This document shows positions 55,713 to 64,000 of a stretch of DNA of 64,000 nt, piece after piece (within the stretch, counting starts at the first letter, position 1; each line of letters begins with the position of its first letter). Both the position numbers and the translations under genes were made by a program. Below the pieces are notes generated by a model. It was not told the origin of the DNA. It ran no database searches and worked only from the letters and a program-made list of their open reading frames with translations. Origin of the DNA: Parazoarcus communis (GTDB lineage: Bacteria > Pseudomonadota > Gammaproteobacteria > Burkholderiales > Rhodocyclaceae). Location: positions 3,906,001-3,970,000 of the forward strand of contig NZ_CP022187.1 in NCBI RefSeq assembly GCF_003111645.1, written 5' to 3'.

Positions 55713-56651
55713 TCAGCGCAGCGAGCCCTTCTCCATCTGCAGGAATACGTTGTAGGCGTTGGCGCGGTTGGCCTCGCGGAAGGCTGGCAGCTTCTCCCAC
55801 TGGTGCCAGTCGGTGTTTTCGTAGGCCTCGTCGAAGGATTTGAGATCCGCCACTGCCTTGCCCATGGATTCACGCAGGTAGAGCAGGTAGTCGCGCGTGA
55901 GCGCCAGGTCGGCCTGCGGATTGGTGGAAGCGGGGCCGTGGCCCGGAACCAGCGCATCAGGCCGCGCAGCGATCAGGAGATCGAGTGCGCGCAACCACTG
56001 CGCGGTGTCCGCGTCACCGACGAAAGGTACGCGTCCGCGGAACAGCATGTCGCCTGCGAACATGATCCTGTCTTCGACCACCTCCATGACCACGTCGTCG
56101 GGGGCGTGCGCCGGGCCGACGTATGTGATGCGGAAGTGGAGGCCGCCCATCTCGAATGCAGTGTCCCCGTCGAGCCAGAGATCTGCGGGAATCAGGCGGG
56201 TATTGTCATCGACGAAGGGAAAGAGGTCGGCGCGACGCTGGGCGAGGCGTGCCTGGGCGCCATCCGAATTGAGTGCTTCAAGGCCGCGGCGATGGGACCA
56301 GACCTCGGCGCCGACGGCCTTGAATGCCTGCAGGCCGTAGTAATGGTCGGCATGATAGTGGCTGATGACCACGCGCCGGATCGGCTTGTCGGTGAGCTTG
56401 CGGATTTCGGCGATCAGTCTTTCACCCAGCACCGGCGTTCCGAGGGCGTCGAACACCACCACGCCGTCGGGGGTGATGACAAAGCCCGCGTTGGACATGA
56501 AGCCTTCGTTGACTGCCGAGGCCATGCCGGCCTTGCCCATGACATACCAGCTGTGGGGGCCGACCTTGACTGCACGCATGTCGATGGCGTGCACGACATG
56601 CGCTGAGAGCAGGCACAGGGTCCCGATCAGGATCGTGATGAGTCGGCGCAT
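55713..56651 (-). CDS. Secreted metallo-beta-lactamase-fold hydrolase (SoxH-related)
   Basis: A 312-residue periplasmic metallohydrolase. The ATG at 56651 follows a strong AGGAGCGGAC site. A signal peptide covers about 1-22 (LITILIGTLCLLSAHVVHA). The zinc motif is VVISHYHADHYYG (His-x-His-x-Asp-His), with further ligands in YVGPAHAPDD, FAGDMLF and LVPGHGPAS. It resembles the SoxH-like or quinoprotein-relay zinc metallohydrolases, often near PQQ-enzyme genes. None is seen here, so the substrate is unknown. It diverges from the exonuclease gene. Confidence 0.85.
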   Translation of the reverse strand: MRRLITILIGTLCLLSAHVVHAIDMRAVKVGPHSWYVMGKAGMASAVNEGFMSNAGFVITPDGVVVFDALGTPVLGERLIAEIRKLTDKPIRRVVISHYHADHYYGLQAFKAVGAEVWSHRRGLEALNSDGAQARLAQRRADLFPFVDDNTRLIPADLWLDGDTAFEMGGLHFRITYVGPAHAPDDVVMEVVEDRIMFAGDMLFRGRVPFVGDADTAQWLRALDLLIAARPDALVPGHGPASTNPQADLALTRDYLLYLRESMGKAVADLKSFDEAYENTDWHQWEKLPAFREANRANAYNVFLQMEKGSLR

Positions 56652-56833
56652 GTCCGCTCCTAATATTTGAATATCTGCATACACTAACGAATTGCGCTAC
56701 AGGCGTCGATCTGCGGTGCAGCATGACGCCGCATGGATGGCACTGACGGTGAATGTGACGGAGGCGGACCGGCTTGCCTTTTGTCGCCAGCGCTAAGCGG
56801 GTATCTTCCCGCACTGCATGATGCACCCCACTG

Positions 56834-57469
56834 ATGAACCGAAGCAGGAAGATTACCTTGAGCACCTATGCCGTCATCGACTTCGAGACCACGGGCATGT
56901 CTCCCGCACTTGGGGCCCGTCCGACCGAGATTGCCGCAGTTCTGGTGCGCGACGGGCTCATCGTCGATCGTTACCAGAGCCTGATGAACGCAGGTGTGCA
57001 CGTTCCCTACGATATTCAGGCCCTTACGGGCATCACCAATGCCATGGTGCGCGCTGCGCCACGGGTGGAGCAGGTAATGAGTGAGGTCGCTGATTTCGTT
57101 GGTGAGCACTCACTCGTTGCGCACAATGCGGCCTTCGACCGCAAGTTCTGGGATGCCGAGCTTGCGCAGCTGGGGCGGCGGCGCGGGGGCGACTTCGTGT
57201 GTTCGCTGTTGCTGTCGCGGCGCCTGTTCCCGGATGCGCCGAACCACAAGCTCGGCACCCTGGTGCGCACGCTGCAATTGCCCGCGACCGGCCGCTATCA
57301 CCGCGCCCTGGCCGATGCGGAGGCAACGGCGCATCTGTTCATGCGCTTGCGCAGTGAGTTGCAGTCGCGGTTCAGCCTTGCCGGGGTTGATCATGCGCTC
57401 CTGCTGGCGGTTCAGAAGGTTGCGCGCAGCGGCCTGGCGCGCTGCATCGAACGCCATCAAGCCTGCTGA
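56834..57469 (+). CDS. 3'-5' exonuclease, DnaQ/PolC-like DEDDh family
   Basis: A 211-residue single-domain exonuclease. The DEDDh motifs are YAVIDFETTGMSP (Asp16, Glu18), VAHNAAFDRKF near residue 96 and YHRALADAEATAHLF near 155. It resembles the proofreading epsilon subunit and PolC exonuclease domains but has no C-terminal polymerase-binding extension of DnaQ. A role in repair or RNA turnover is possible. A TTG 24 bases downstream with AGGA before it is an alternative start. Confidence 0.87.
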   Translation: MNRSRKITLSTYAVIDFETTGMSPALGARPTEIAAVLVRDGLIVDRYQSLMNAGVHVPYDIQALTGITNAMVRAAPRVEQVMSEVADFVGEHSLVAHNAAFDRKFWDAELAQLGRRRGGDFVCSLLLSRRLFPDAPNHKLGTLVRTLQLPATGRYHRALADAEATAHLFMRLRSELQSRFSLAGVDHALLLAVQKVARSGLARCIERHQAC

Positions 57470-57637
57470 GCACTGGGGCTGTGCCGGATCCGGCGTTCGC
57501 TCGGGTTCCGCCCGGATGACCGCCTGGTGCGCGCTGCGCTTGGATCGTACGCTGTCGGATGGCATAGTCACGGGCTGATTCCGCCACACCCGGCCAAGAC
57601 CGGTGGGTGGCCGCAACCCTGACTCCGGAGTAGTGAA

Positions 57638-58765
57638 ATGAGCGAATGCGTGATCCTGCGCGAGATTCCGACTGCCTGTGGCCGCCGTTTCGGCCATGCC
57701 ACGCTGAATGCGCCAGGCACCCTCAACGCGTTGTCGCTCGAGATGATCGATCGCCTCGCGCCCCAGTTCGATGCGTGGGTGGCCGACCCGCAGATCGTCG
57801 GCATCGTGCTCGATGGTGCCGGTGACAAGGCCTTCTGTGCTGGCGGTGACGTGCGTGCGCTGTATCACGCGATCCGCGAGGCCCGCGCGAACGGCAGTCA
57901 CGAGACGCCCGCCGTCGTTCCGGCCTTCTTCGAGCATGAGTATCGCCTCGACTATCGCATTCATACGTGTCCGAAGCCGGTGCTGTGCTGGGGGCACGGC
58001 ATCGTCATGGGAGGCGGGATCGGGCTGATGGCGGGCGCTTCGCACCGGGTCGCGACCATGCAGACCAGGATGGCGATGCCGGAAATCAGCATCGGGCTCT
58101 ATCCGGATGTGGGCGGAAGCTGGTTCCTGCGACGCATGCCCGGGCGGACCGGGCTGTTTCTCGCCCTGACCGGTGCCCAGATCAATGCGGCCGACGCACG
58201 TTTTGCCGGTCTCGCGGACTTCATCCTCGAGCATGGCGACAAGTCCGGGGTGCTGGCCGCCTTCGGTCAGACGTGCTGGAGCGACGATGTGGAGGCGAAC
58301 CACCGCAGGCTGAGCAAGCTGCTGGAAGAGTCCGGTCGTCGGGGCGCGACGCCGGAGTCGATGTTGCGCCGTCACTACGACCGCATCGATGCCGTCATCG
58401 GACACGACGGCCTGGCGCTGATCGAGGCACGCCTTCAGGCGCTCGGAGCGGACCCCGAGCCGTGGCTCGCCGCTGCCGCAGCCACCTTCAGCCACGGTGC
58501 ACCGAGTTCGGCCGTGCTGTCCTTTGCCTTGTGGGAGCGCGCCCTGCATCTGTCGCTCGCCGACGTGTTTCGTCTCGAGTATCAGGTTTCCCTGGCGGCG
58601 ACGATGCAGCCTGACTTCTCCGAAGGTGTGCGCGCCTTGCTGGTGGACAAGGACCGGAATCCCCATTGGCAGCACGCTTCAATCGCGGACGTCGACGCCG
58701 AAGAAATTGCTGCGCTCCTGCTGCCCCGCTTTCAGGGCGAACACCCGCTGTCCGATCTCGCTTGA
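57638..58765 (+). CDS. 3-hydroxyisobutyryl-CoA hydrolase-like enzyme (crotonase fold)
   Basis: A 375-residue crotonase-superfamily protein. The oxyanion-hole region is AFCAGGDVRALYHAI near residue 67. The motif MPEISIGLYPDVGGSWFLRR near 148 is typical of 3-hydroxyisobutyryl-CoA hydrolases of valine breakdown, with the active Glu and Asp. The C-terminal ECH_2-type extension (about 110 residues beyond the crotonase core) supports this over plain enoyl-CoA hydratase. It has CCGGAG as ribosome binding site and stands alone, with no other valine-pathway gene nearby. Confidence 0.82.
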   Translation: MSECVILREIPTACGRRFGHATLNAPGTLNALSLEMIDRLAPQFDAWVADPQIVGIVLDGAGDKAFCAGGDVRALYHAIREARANGSHETPAVVPAFFEHEYRLDYRIHTCPKPVLCWGHGIVMGGGIGLMAGASHRVATMQTRMAMPEISIGLYPDVGGSWFLRRMPGRTGLFLALTGAQINAADARFAGLADFILEHGDKSGVLAAFGQTCWSDDVEANHRRLSKLLEESGRRGATPESMLRRHYDRIDAVIGHDGLALIEARLQALGADPEPWLAAAAATFSHGAPSSAVLSFALWERALHLSLADVFRLEYQVSLAATMQPDFSEGVRALLVDKDRNPHWQHASIADVDAEEIAALLLPRFQGEHPLSDLA

Positions 58766-58847
58766 GGTAAGCCAAGGGGCGGGCCGCTACCGGTCCGTCG
58801 GCTTGCGCCCTGCTGCTGCGTATTGGGCGTTGGCAGGGCGCAGCGGA

Positions 58848-59954
58848 TCAGGCTTCGCGCATCATCAGCCAGTACTGCACTTTCATCGTCGCCGCGGCGC
58901 CGGCAATGATGGCCGCCGTTGCGAGGAAAGAGCCGATGGCCAAGGTGGACAGGCCGGTGATGCCCTGACCGATGGTGCATCCCATCGCCGTGACACCGCC
59001 GAAGCCCATCAGGATGCCGCCGATGAGGTGGCGGATGAGATCGTCCGGCGTGCGAAAGCCTTCAAGGCGGAAACTGCGGGTGCTCAGCGCGTACAGCATG
59101 GAGCCGGCGATGACGCCGAGCGCGCAGGCGATACCGAAAGTCACCACCCGGCTGCTGTCGCTCCACAGCATCAGCAGCTCCAGCGTGTAGGCGAGCGGCG
59201 CAACAAAGGACAGCGATTCAGCACGGCCGCTGTTGGTGCCGATGAAGGCCTCTTCAAGCGTTTCAGGGTGCTCGGCGATGTAGCCGACGTGGGCGGAAAC
59301 GTACCAGCCGGCGAGGATCAGGCCGCCGATCACAAGGCCGCCGAGCAGGACGTCACTGCGCCATGCCTCGCGGCGGCCGAGTGCGGCCAGCAGCAGGCCG
59401 CCTCCGATGACGCCGGCAGCGAGCAGGATCGCGACATCCGGCGCGAAGCCCGCGCTTGAGAGAAAGGAAGGGAGGTCCTGGGCGTGCCCCAGGTCTATGG
59501 CCACCACGTCGATGAAGTTCACCCGCCAGACGCCAAACAGCCCGCGCAGCGTCATGTAGGCGCCGATGGCAACGAAGAAGAACACCACAAGGGACTTCAG
59601 GTTGCCGGCGCCGATCCGGATCAGGGTCTTGCTGCCGCATCCGGACGCGAGGGTCATGCCGATGCCGAAACAGACGCCCCCGAAGATGTGCGACAGCCAG
59701 ATCAGACGACTGCCGGTGTAGATCGACTTCGATACGTCGATCAGCCCGCCCAGCCCGAGCGCAGCGGTGCCGAGCACTGCAACCGCGATCGACAGCATCC
59801 ACATGCGCATGCGGTTCCAGTCGCCCATGTTGACGATGTCGGACACGGCGCCGAGGGTGCAGAAGTTGGTCTTGTTACCAATGAACCCGAACACGATGCC
59901 AATGGCGAAAGCGAACGAGGCGATGGTGGATACAGCAATGGGTGCTTCATCCAT
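58848..59954 (-). CDS. YeeE/YedE family (TsuA-like) sulfur-compound transporter
   Basis: A 368-residue inner-membrane protein with about nine or ten hydrophobic segments and two related halves. Conserved cysteine motifs are GNKTNFCTLGAVSDI at the start, MTLASGCGSKTLIRIGAGN near 100 and VTAMGCTIGQGITGLS near 328. Thiosulfate-uptake protein YeeE/TsuA uses such cysteines to pass thiosulfate; related proteins bring in other sulfur or selenium compounds. No TusA-like gene is adjacent. Convergent with the hydrolase gene. Confidence 0.87.
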   Translation of the reverse strand: MDEAPIAVSTIASFAFAIGIVFGFIGNKTNFCTLGAVSDIVNMGDWNRMRMWMLSIAVAVLGTAALGLGGLIDVSKSIYTGSRLIWLSHIFGGVCFGIGMTLASGCGSKTLIRIGAGNLKSLVVFFFVAIGAYMTLRGLFGVWRVNFIDVVAIDLGHAQDLPSFLSSAGFAPDVAILLAAGVIGGGLLLAALGRREAWRSDVLLGGLVIGGLILAGWYVSAHVGYIAEHPETLEEAFIGTNSGRAESLSFVAPLAYTLELLMLWSDSSRVVTFGIACALGVIAGSMLYALSTRSFRLEGFRTPDDLIRHLIGGILMGFGGVTAMGCTIGQGITGLSTLAIGSFLATAAIIAGAAATMKVQYWLMMREA

Positions 59955-59998
59955 GGTGCAGATACCGGATCAGGAACGAGCTGCGATTCTATTTGAAA

Positions 59999-60691
59999 TC
60001 AGGCGCTTCGGTGCTGGTATGGCGTGGGGTCGGGAATGCCTGCAGCTTCGAAACCGGCGCGGCGCAGGCGGCAGGCGTCGCATCGGCCGCAGGCACGACC
60101 ATCGTCTGCGGCCTGATAGCACGACACGGTCAGTCCGTAATCCACGCCCAGTGCGGTTCCGCGGCGCACGATGTCGGCTTTGGACAGAGTCATCAGCGGC
60201 GCATGAATGCGCAGGCCGTGGCCTTCGATGCCGGCCTTGGTGGCGAGGTTGGCCATGGTCTGAAAGGCCTCGATGAAGGCGGGACGGCAATCCGGGTAGC
60301 CGGAGTAATCCACGGCATTGACGCCGACGAAGACGTCGCGCGCGCCGAGCACTTCCGCCCAGGCCATTGCGATCGACAGCATGACGGTATTGCGGGCAGG
60401 GACGTAGGTGACCGGGATGCCGTCAGCCTCGACGTCTTCGGGTACGGCGATGCCCGGATCGGTCAGGGCCGAACCGCCGAACTGGCCCAGCTCGACACGG
60501 GCGAGGCGGTGCTCGCTGGCGCCAAGGGCCTCGGCGACGCGTTTCGATGCGGTCAGTTCGGCGACATGGCGCTGGCCGTAGGCGACGGACAGGGCGTAGG
60601 TTTCAAAGCCCTGCTCGCGGGCGATGGCCAGGCAGGTGGCGGAATCCAGCCCGCCAGACAGCAGGACGATGGCGCGGGGCGTTGAAGTCAT
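59999..60691 (-). CDS. queC: 7-cyano-7-deazaguanine synthase
   Basis: QueC makes preQ0 from 7-carboxy-7-deazaguanine with ATP and ammonia, in queuosine synthesis. The 230-residue protein has the PP-loop motif [16 protein letters not shown] near residue 9, [13 protein letters not shown] near 95, and a C-terminal zinc site formed by CYQA plus [11 protein letters not shown]. It lies 45 bases downstream of queE, and both precede nothing else of the pathway in the window. Confidence 0.95.
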   Translation of the reverse strand: MTSTPRAIVLLSGGLDSATCLAIAREQGFETYALSVAYGQRHVAELTASKRVAEALGASEHRLARVELGQFGGSALTDPGIAVPEDVEADGIPVTYVPARNTVMLSIAMAWAEVLGARDVFVGVNAVDYSGYPDCRPAFIEAFQTMANLATKAGIEGHGLRIHAPLMTLSKADIVRRGTALGVDYGLTVSCYQAADDGRACGRCDACRLRRAGFEAAGIPDPTPYQHRSA

Positions 60692-60736
60692 GGAAGAGCT
60701 CCGGGCAAATCAGGTGGTGCGCACGAAGCGCGTGGT

Positions 60737-61405
60737 TCAGCGGCCGCGGGCGTCCTGCCACAGCACCTTGTGCAGTTGCAGCTGGAAGCGCACGGGCAGG
60801 CGGTCGCGTACGATCCATTCGGCCAGTCTGGCCGGGTCGAGCTTGCCGGCAACCGGCGAGAGCAGGACGGTGCAGCGGGCAGCGAGGTCGTACTCGGCAA
60901 TTCTGGCCTTGGCCCAGTCGTAATCGGCTTCGTCAGCCAGCACCATCTTGATCTCGTCGCGCGCGTTGAGCAGCGCGATGTTTTCGAAACGGTTTCTCGC
61001 AGATTCGCCGGAACCCGGTGCCTTGAGGTCCATGATGCGCGAAACGCGAGGATCGACGGCGCTGATGTCGAGCGCGCCGCTGGTCTCAAGCGATACCGAA
61101 TGCCCGGCATCGCACAGTGCGGTGAGCAGCGGAAGGCAGGCAGTCTGTGCCAGCGGTTCGCCACCGGTGACGCACACCGAGTGCAGGCCGTGGCTGGCCA
61201 CGTCTTCGAGTACGGATTCGAGACTGACGGATTCGCCACCCTTGAAGGCATAGGCGGTATCGCACCAGGTGCAGCGCAAGGGGCAACCGGTCAGGCGGAC
61301 AAATACGGTGGGCAGGCCGACGCGGGTCGACTCGCCCTGCAGTGAAGCAAATATTTCCGACAGCCGCAAAGTCGTGCTGCGACTGACGTTTTCCTGATCT
61401 GCCAT
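60737..61405 (-). CDS. queE: 7-carboxy-7-deazaguanine synthase (radical SAM)
   Basis: QueE rearranges 6-carboxy-tetrahydropterin to 7-carboxy-7-deazaguanine. The 222-residue protein has EIFASLQGESTRVGLPTVFV and the radical-SAM cluster motif CPLRCTWCDT (C-x3-C-x2-C) near residue 41, then VTGGEPLAQ. The C-terminal part ends in LQLHKVLW. It starts 3 bases after cpoB, so it is probably read from the tol-pal transcript, an arrangement seen in many Proteobacteria. Confidence 0.95.
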   Translation of the reverse strand: MADQENVSRSTTLRLSEIFASLQGESTRVGLPTVFVRLTGCPLRCTWCDTAYAFKGGESVSLESVLEDVASHGLHSVCVTGGEPLAQTACLPLLTALCDAGHSVSLETSGALDISAVDPRVSRIMDLKAPGSGESARNRFENIALLNARDEIKMVLADEADYDWAKARIAEYDLAARCTVLLSPVAGKLDPARLAEWIVRDRLPVRFQLQLHKVLWQDARGR

Positions 61406-61408
61406 GAC

Positions 61409-62122
61409 TTAGCGCTTTGCCAGTCGTTGCTTCGCAGCCTGCGCGGCGTTAGACGACGGGTAACGTTCAATCAGGGTCTGCAGCGTGCGCTGGGACGTTT
61501 TCGGATCGCCCATGGCTTGCTGGCTGTTGGCAAGGCCGAGCATGGCGTCAGGCGCCACCATATCGTTGGGCCACTTGCCGAGCACAGTATTGAAGTGCCG
61601 GCTGGCTGCTGCCGCGTCCTTGTTCTGCAAGGCTGCATTGCCCGCCCAGAAGTGCGCACTGGGGGCGCTGGCGTTGTCGGGGTAGCGAACGATGAAACTC
61701 TCGAAAGCCGTCATGGCTTCGCGCGCCTTGCCTTCCTTGAGAAGGTTCAGTGCAGCTTCGTATTCGGCAGCTTCTTCTGCCGCGTTTCCACCTGCTTGCG
61801 GTGCGGTCTGGCCCGCGGTTTCGAGCGCGCGCATGCGGGCATCGAGGTCGACGTAGAAATCGCGTTGACGCTGCTTGAGCGACTCGACTTCATTGAGCAC
61901 GACTTCGAGCTGGCCACGCAGCTTGGCGACTTCTGCGCGCAGCTTTTCGTTCTGGTTGGCCAGTTCGAGCTGCCCACGATTGGACGTTTCGATCCGGCCT
62001 TCCAGATCCTGCCGCATCTCGGTGATCTGGCGGCGCGCGTCAGTGTCGTCGAACAAGCCCGCTTGCGCGGGCCCGGCCATAGACAGTGCGACAAGCGCCG
62101 CCAGTGGCAGGAGGCGAATCAT
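61409..62122 (-). CDS. cpoB: Cell division coordinator CpoB (YbgF, tol-pal associated)
   Basis: CpoB couples outer-membrane constriction by Tol-Pal to peptidoglycan synthesis. The 237-residue periplasmic protein has a signal peptide (about 1-21, LSMAGPAQAG), a coiled-coil trimerisation region at about 30-100, and TPR repeats from about 118 to the end (AALNLLKEGKAREAMTAFES and two similar units). Its ATG shares a base with the pal stop (TGATG). Confidence 0.93.
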   Translation of the reverse strand: MIRLLPLAALVALSMAGPAQAGLFDDTDARRQITEMRQDLEGRIETSNRGQLELANQNEKLRAEVAKLRGQLEVVLNEVESLKQRQRDFYVDLDARMRALETAGQTAPQAGGNAAEEAAEYEAALNLLKEGKAREAMTAFESFIVRYPDNASAPSAHFWAGNAALQNKDAAAASRHFNTVLGKWPNDMVAPDAMLGLANSQQAMGDPKTSQRTLQTLIERYPSSNAAQAAKQRLAKR

Positions 62123-62643
62123 CAGAACTCACCCGAGTACAGGATGTCGCCACGGCGGTTCTGCGCGTAGCAGGCTTCCGACGCGTCGGTGCAACGCGGC
62201 TTCTCTTCGCCCAGGCTGACGGACTCGATCTGCGATTCCTTGGCGCCGAGCAGGCTCAGGGCCTGACGCACGGCGTCGGCACGCTTCTGGCCGAGTGCGA
62301 GGTTGTACTCACGGCTGCCGCGTTCGTCGGTGTTGCCCTGCAGGAGCACCTTCATCTGCGGGTTCTGCACCAGGAAGCGGGCGTGCGCTTCGATCAGCGC
62401 CTTGCCTTCACTCTTGATGACGAAGCTGTCGTAGTCGAAGTACACGCTGCGCTTGGACAGGATGTTGTTGGGATCGGTCAGCGCAGCGATGCCGGAGCCG
62501 GACATGCCCGGTGCGGTTACGGTGGCGACACCGGCGCCCGCGCCGGTACGATCTTCAACCTTGGCGCCGGTCGCATCGGTGCCGGTGCTGGAGCAGGCGG
62601 CAAGGAGGGCGGACAGCAGAGCGGGCAACAGCAGTTTTTTCAT
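62122..62643 (-). CDS. pal: Peptidoglycan-associated lipoprotein
   Basis: Pal anchors the outer membrane to peptidoglycan and works with TolB. The 173-residue protein has a lipoprotein signal with lipobox LLAACSS (Cys17) and an OmpA-like domain: SVYFDYDSFVIKSEGKALIE and LLQGNTDERGSREYNLALGQ with the peptidoglycan-contact Asp and Arg residues. The ATG at 62643 follows a GGAG site. The usual tolB-pal-cpoB order holds. Confidence 0.95.
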   Translation of the reverse strand: MKKLLLPALLSALLAACSSTGTDATGAKVEDRTGAGAGVATVTAPGMSGSGIAALTDPNNILSKRSVYFDYDSFVIKSEGKALIEAHARFLVQNPQMKVLLQGNTDERGSREYNLALGQKRADAVRQALSLLGAKESQIESVSLGEEKPRCTDASEACYAQNRRGDILYSGEF

Positions 62644-62685
62644 GGATGTATCTCCAATTTGATTATGCAAGGGACAGCAGCGTTG

Positions 62686-63966
62686 TTACCTTTGCAAGGG
62701 ACCCCATGCGGGCTCCCTCACATCAGCGGCCTGCACCGAAAGGCGTTGCTTCACCCGGCCATCGGACGATACGGCCGCAAGCACTCCACGCCCACCGGTT
62801 TCGGTGGCGTAAAGGATCATGCGGCCATTTGGCGCGAAGCTTGGAGATTCGTCACGCGCCGAATCGGTGAGGATCGTTGTCTGGCGGCTGGCGAGGTCAT
62901 TCACAGCCACCTGAAATTTGCCGTTGCTGCGGGTGATGAAGGCGAGCAGCTTGCCGTCGGCCGAGGGGCGCGGCGTCACGTTGTAGCTGCCTTCAAAGGT
63001 CACCCGCTGGGCGTTGCCGCCGCTGGTCGGAATGCGATAGATCTGGGGGCTGCCGCCGCGGTCGGAGGTGAAATAGATCCACTGTCCGTCGGGCGACCAT
63101 GCCGGCTCGGTATCGATGCCGGCCGAGCTGGCCAGACGACGCACGCCCGAGCCGTCGGCATTGAGCACATAGAGCTGCGACTGTCCGTCCTTGGTCAGCA
63201 CGACTGCGAGCTGACCGCCATCGGGCGACCATGTCGGTGCGGAGTTGGAGCCCTTGAAGTTGGCGACCACCTGACGCTGGCCGGTTGCCAGGGTATGGAT
63301 GTAGATGATGGGCTTCTTGGCTTCGAAGGAAACGTAAGCCAGACGCTGGCCGTCGGGCGACCACGCCGGCGAGATGATGGGCTCGCGGGACACGAGTGCA
63401 GCCTGCGCATTCATGCCGTCGGCGTCGGCGATCTGCAGCTCGTAGCGCGCACCGCTCTTCACGACGTAGGCAATGCGGGTGGCGAAGTAGCCGGGCAGGC
63501 CGGTGAGCTTCTCGTAGACGAAATCCGCGATGCGGTGGCCGGTAAGCCGGTTCTGTGCCGGCGCCATCCGCAGCGACATCGCGCCCAGTTCGACCTGCTT
63601 CTGGGTGTCGAACAGACGGAAGCGCACTTCGTAGCGGCCGTCGGATTGCGGCAGCAGGGAGGCACTCAGCACCGCGTCGGCACCGCGGCTGCGCATGGCG
63701 GCGAGGTCGGGCACGCGCGACTCGGGCAGTGGGAGGGGGCCGATGTCGACAAGGCTGAAGAGCCCGCTGCGTTCGAGGTCGGCGCGGACGACGTCCGAGA
63801 TGCCGCGTGGCAGGCTGCTTTCGTTTTCGAACACCGGGATGATGACCGGGAAGCGCGAAGCGCCGGCACCGGTGATCTCGATGGAGAGCTGCGCATGCGC
63901 GCCGAGTGCGAGGCAGGCAAGCGCTCCGGCGAGCAGCAGACGGAAAGAGGCGAGGATTTTGGTCAT
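62686..63966 (-). CDS. tolB: Tol-Pal system protein TolB
   Basis: TolB is the periplasmic beta-propeller that links Pal to TolA. The ATG at 63966 gives 426 residues; a GTG 12 bases upstream is possible. A signal peptide spans about 1-25 ([17 protein letters not shown]). The N-terminal domain ([13 protein letters not shown]) is followed by propeller repeats with [44 protein letters not shown] and [15 protein letters not shown]. tolA would be expected just beyond the right edge. Confidence 0.95.
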   Translation of the reverse strand: MTKILASFRLLLAGALACLALGAHAQLSIEITGAGASRFPVIIPVFENESSLPRGISDVVRADLERSGLFSLVDIGPLPLPESRVPDLAAMRSRGADAVLSASLLPQSDGRYEVRFRLFDTQKQVELGAMSLRMAPAQNRLTGHRIADFVYEKLTGLPGYFATRIAYVVKSGARYELQIADADGMNAQAALVSREPIISPAWSPDGQRLAYVSFEAKKPIIYIHTLATGQRQVVANFKGSNSAPTWSPDGGQLAVVLTKDGQSQLYVLNADGSGVRRLASSAGIDTEPAWSPDGQWIYFTSDRGGSPQIYRIPTSGGNAQRVTFEGSYNVTPRPSADGKLLAFITRSNGKFQVAVNDLASRQTTILTDSARDESPSFAPNGRMILYATETGGRGVLAAVSSDGRVKQRLSVQAADVREPAWGPLQR

Positions 63967-64000
63967 AACGTGGTGCACAACAATGTTGTCGATTATAGCC

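Noticed and set aside
63977-63997. TATAAT-like box and ACAAC-ATT-GTTGT repeat upstream of tolB on the minus strand
   Set aside because: No matching -35 can be judged within the window, and tolB is normally read through from tolA; probably chance or the end of tolA.

Overview
The window looks like chromosomal DNA of a betaproteobacterium of the Rhodocyclales (Azoarcus/Thauera/Aromatoleum type). The reasons are high GC with strongly GC-biased third positions, the heptose-core LPS gene order, a regulatory PTS branch without sugar permease, a second IF-1 gene, many PAS/GGDEF/EAL proteins, and tol-pal next to queE-queC. Genus is inference; no rRNA gene is present. There is no phage, IS element, plasmid gene or CRISPR array. 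Coding density is high and most genes sit in tight operons.

Layout. 1-8056 (minus): LPS inner-core operon hldE kinase, hldD, waaF, waaC, waaG, rfaP and two further sugar-kinase-like genes; the last has two kinase-like domains in tandem and runs off the left edge. 8161-11119 (minus): cobalamin nucleotide-loop genes cobU-cobT-cobS-cobC. 11190-18182 (plus): a cobalamin riboswitch followed by btuB-btuC-btuD-cobO-cobA-cobB, so uptake and synthesis genes diverge from one intergenic region. 18222-19731 (minus): ArsR regulator and old-yellow-enzyme reductase with an AT-rich candidate operator. 19941-22875 (minus): tRNA-Gly(CCC) and the ptsI-ptsH-EIIA group. 22924-24609 (plus): pit and its DUF47 partner. 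24767-28743 (plus): an output-less PAS-PAS-GAF protein and a PAS-GGDEF-EAL protein, nearly overlapping. 28763-39466: housekeeping and single genes (ybiT, GNAT, DUF3592, U32 peptidase, amtB, rlmA, 2H phosphoesterase, flavoprotein, thioesterase, kbp, OmpA-like). The amtB gene has a near-consensus sigma-54 promoter and a palindromic NtrC-type site.

39517-54132 is a signal-transduction island: a LytS-type 5TM GGDEF-EAL protein, a Cache-HAMP-GGDEF cyclase coupled by an ATGA overlap to an orphan polyamine-type periplasmic binding protein, a divergent chemoreceptor, a response regulator with degenerate GGDEF plus EAL, and a 1547-residue hybrid histidine kinase. The binding protein plus cyclase pair has no transporter genes nearby. 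It resembles in principle the NspS/MbaA polyamine-sensing system of Vibrio cholerae and is the best candidate here for a little-described system.

54285-63966: DUF188, infA paralogue, tRNA-Lys(TTT), a secreted metallo-beta-lactamase-fold protein, a 3'-5' exonuclease, a 3-hydroxyisobutyryl-CoA hydrolase-like enzyme, a YeeE/YedE transporter, queC, queE, cpoB, pal and tolB. Start codons were chosen by ribosome binding site, family length and overlap with neighbours; several differ from the longest open frame.
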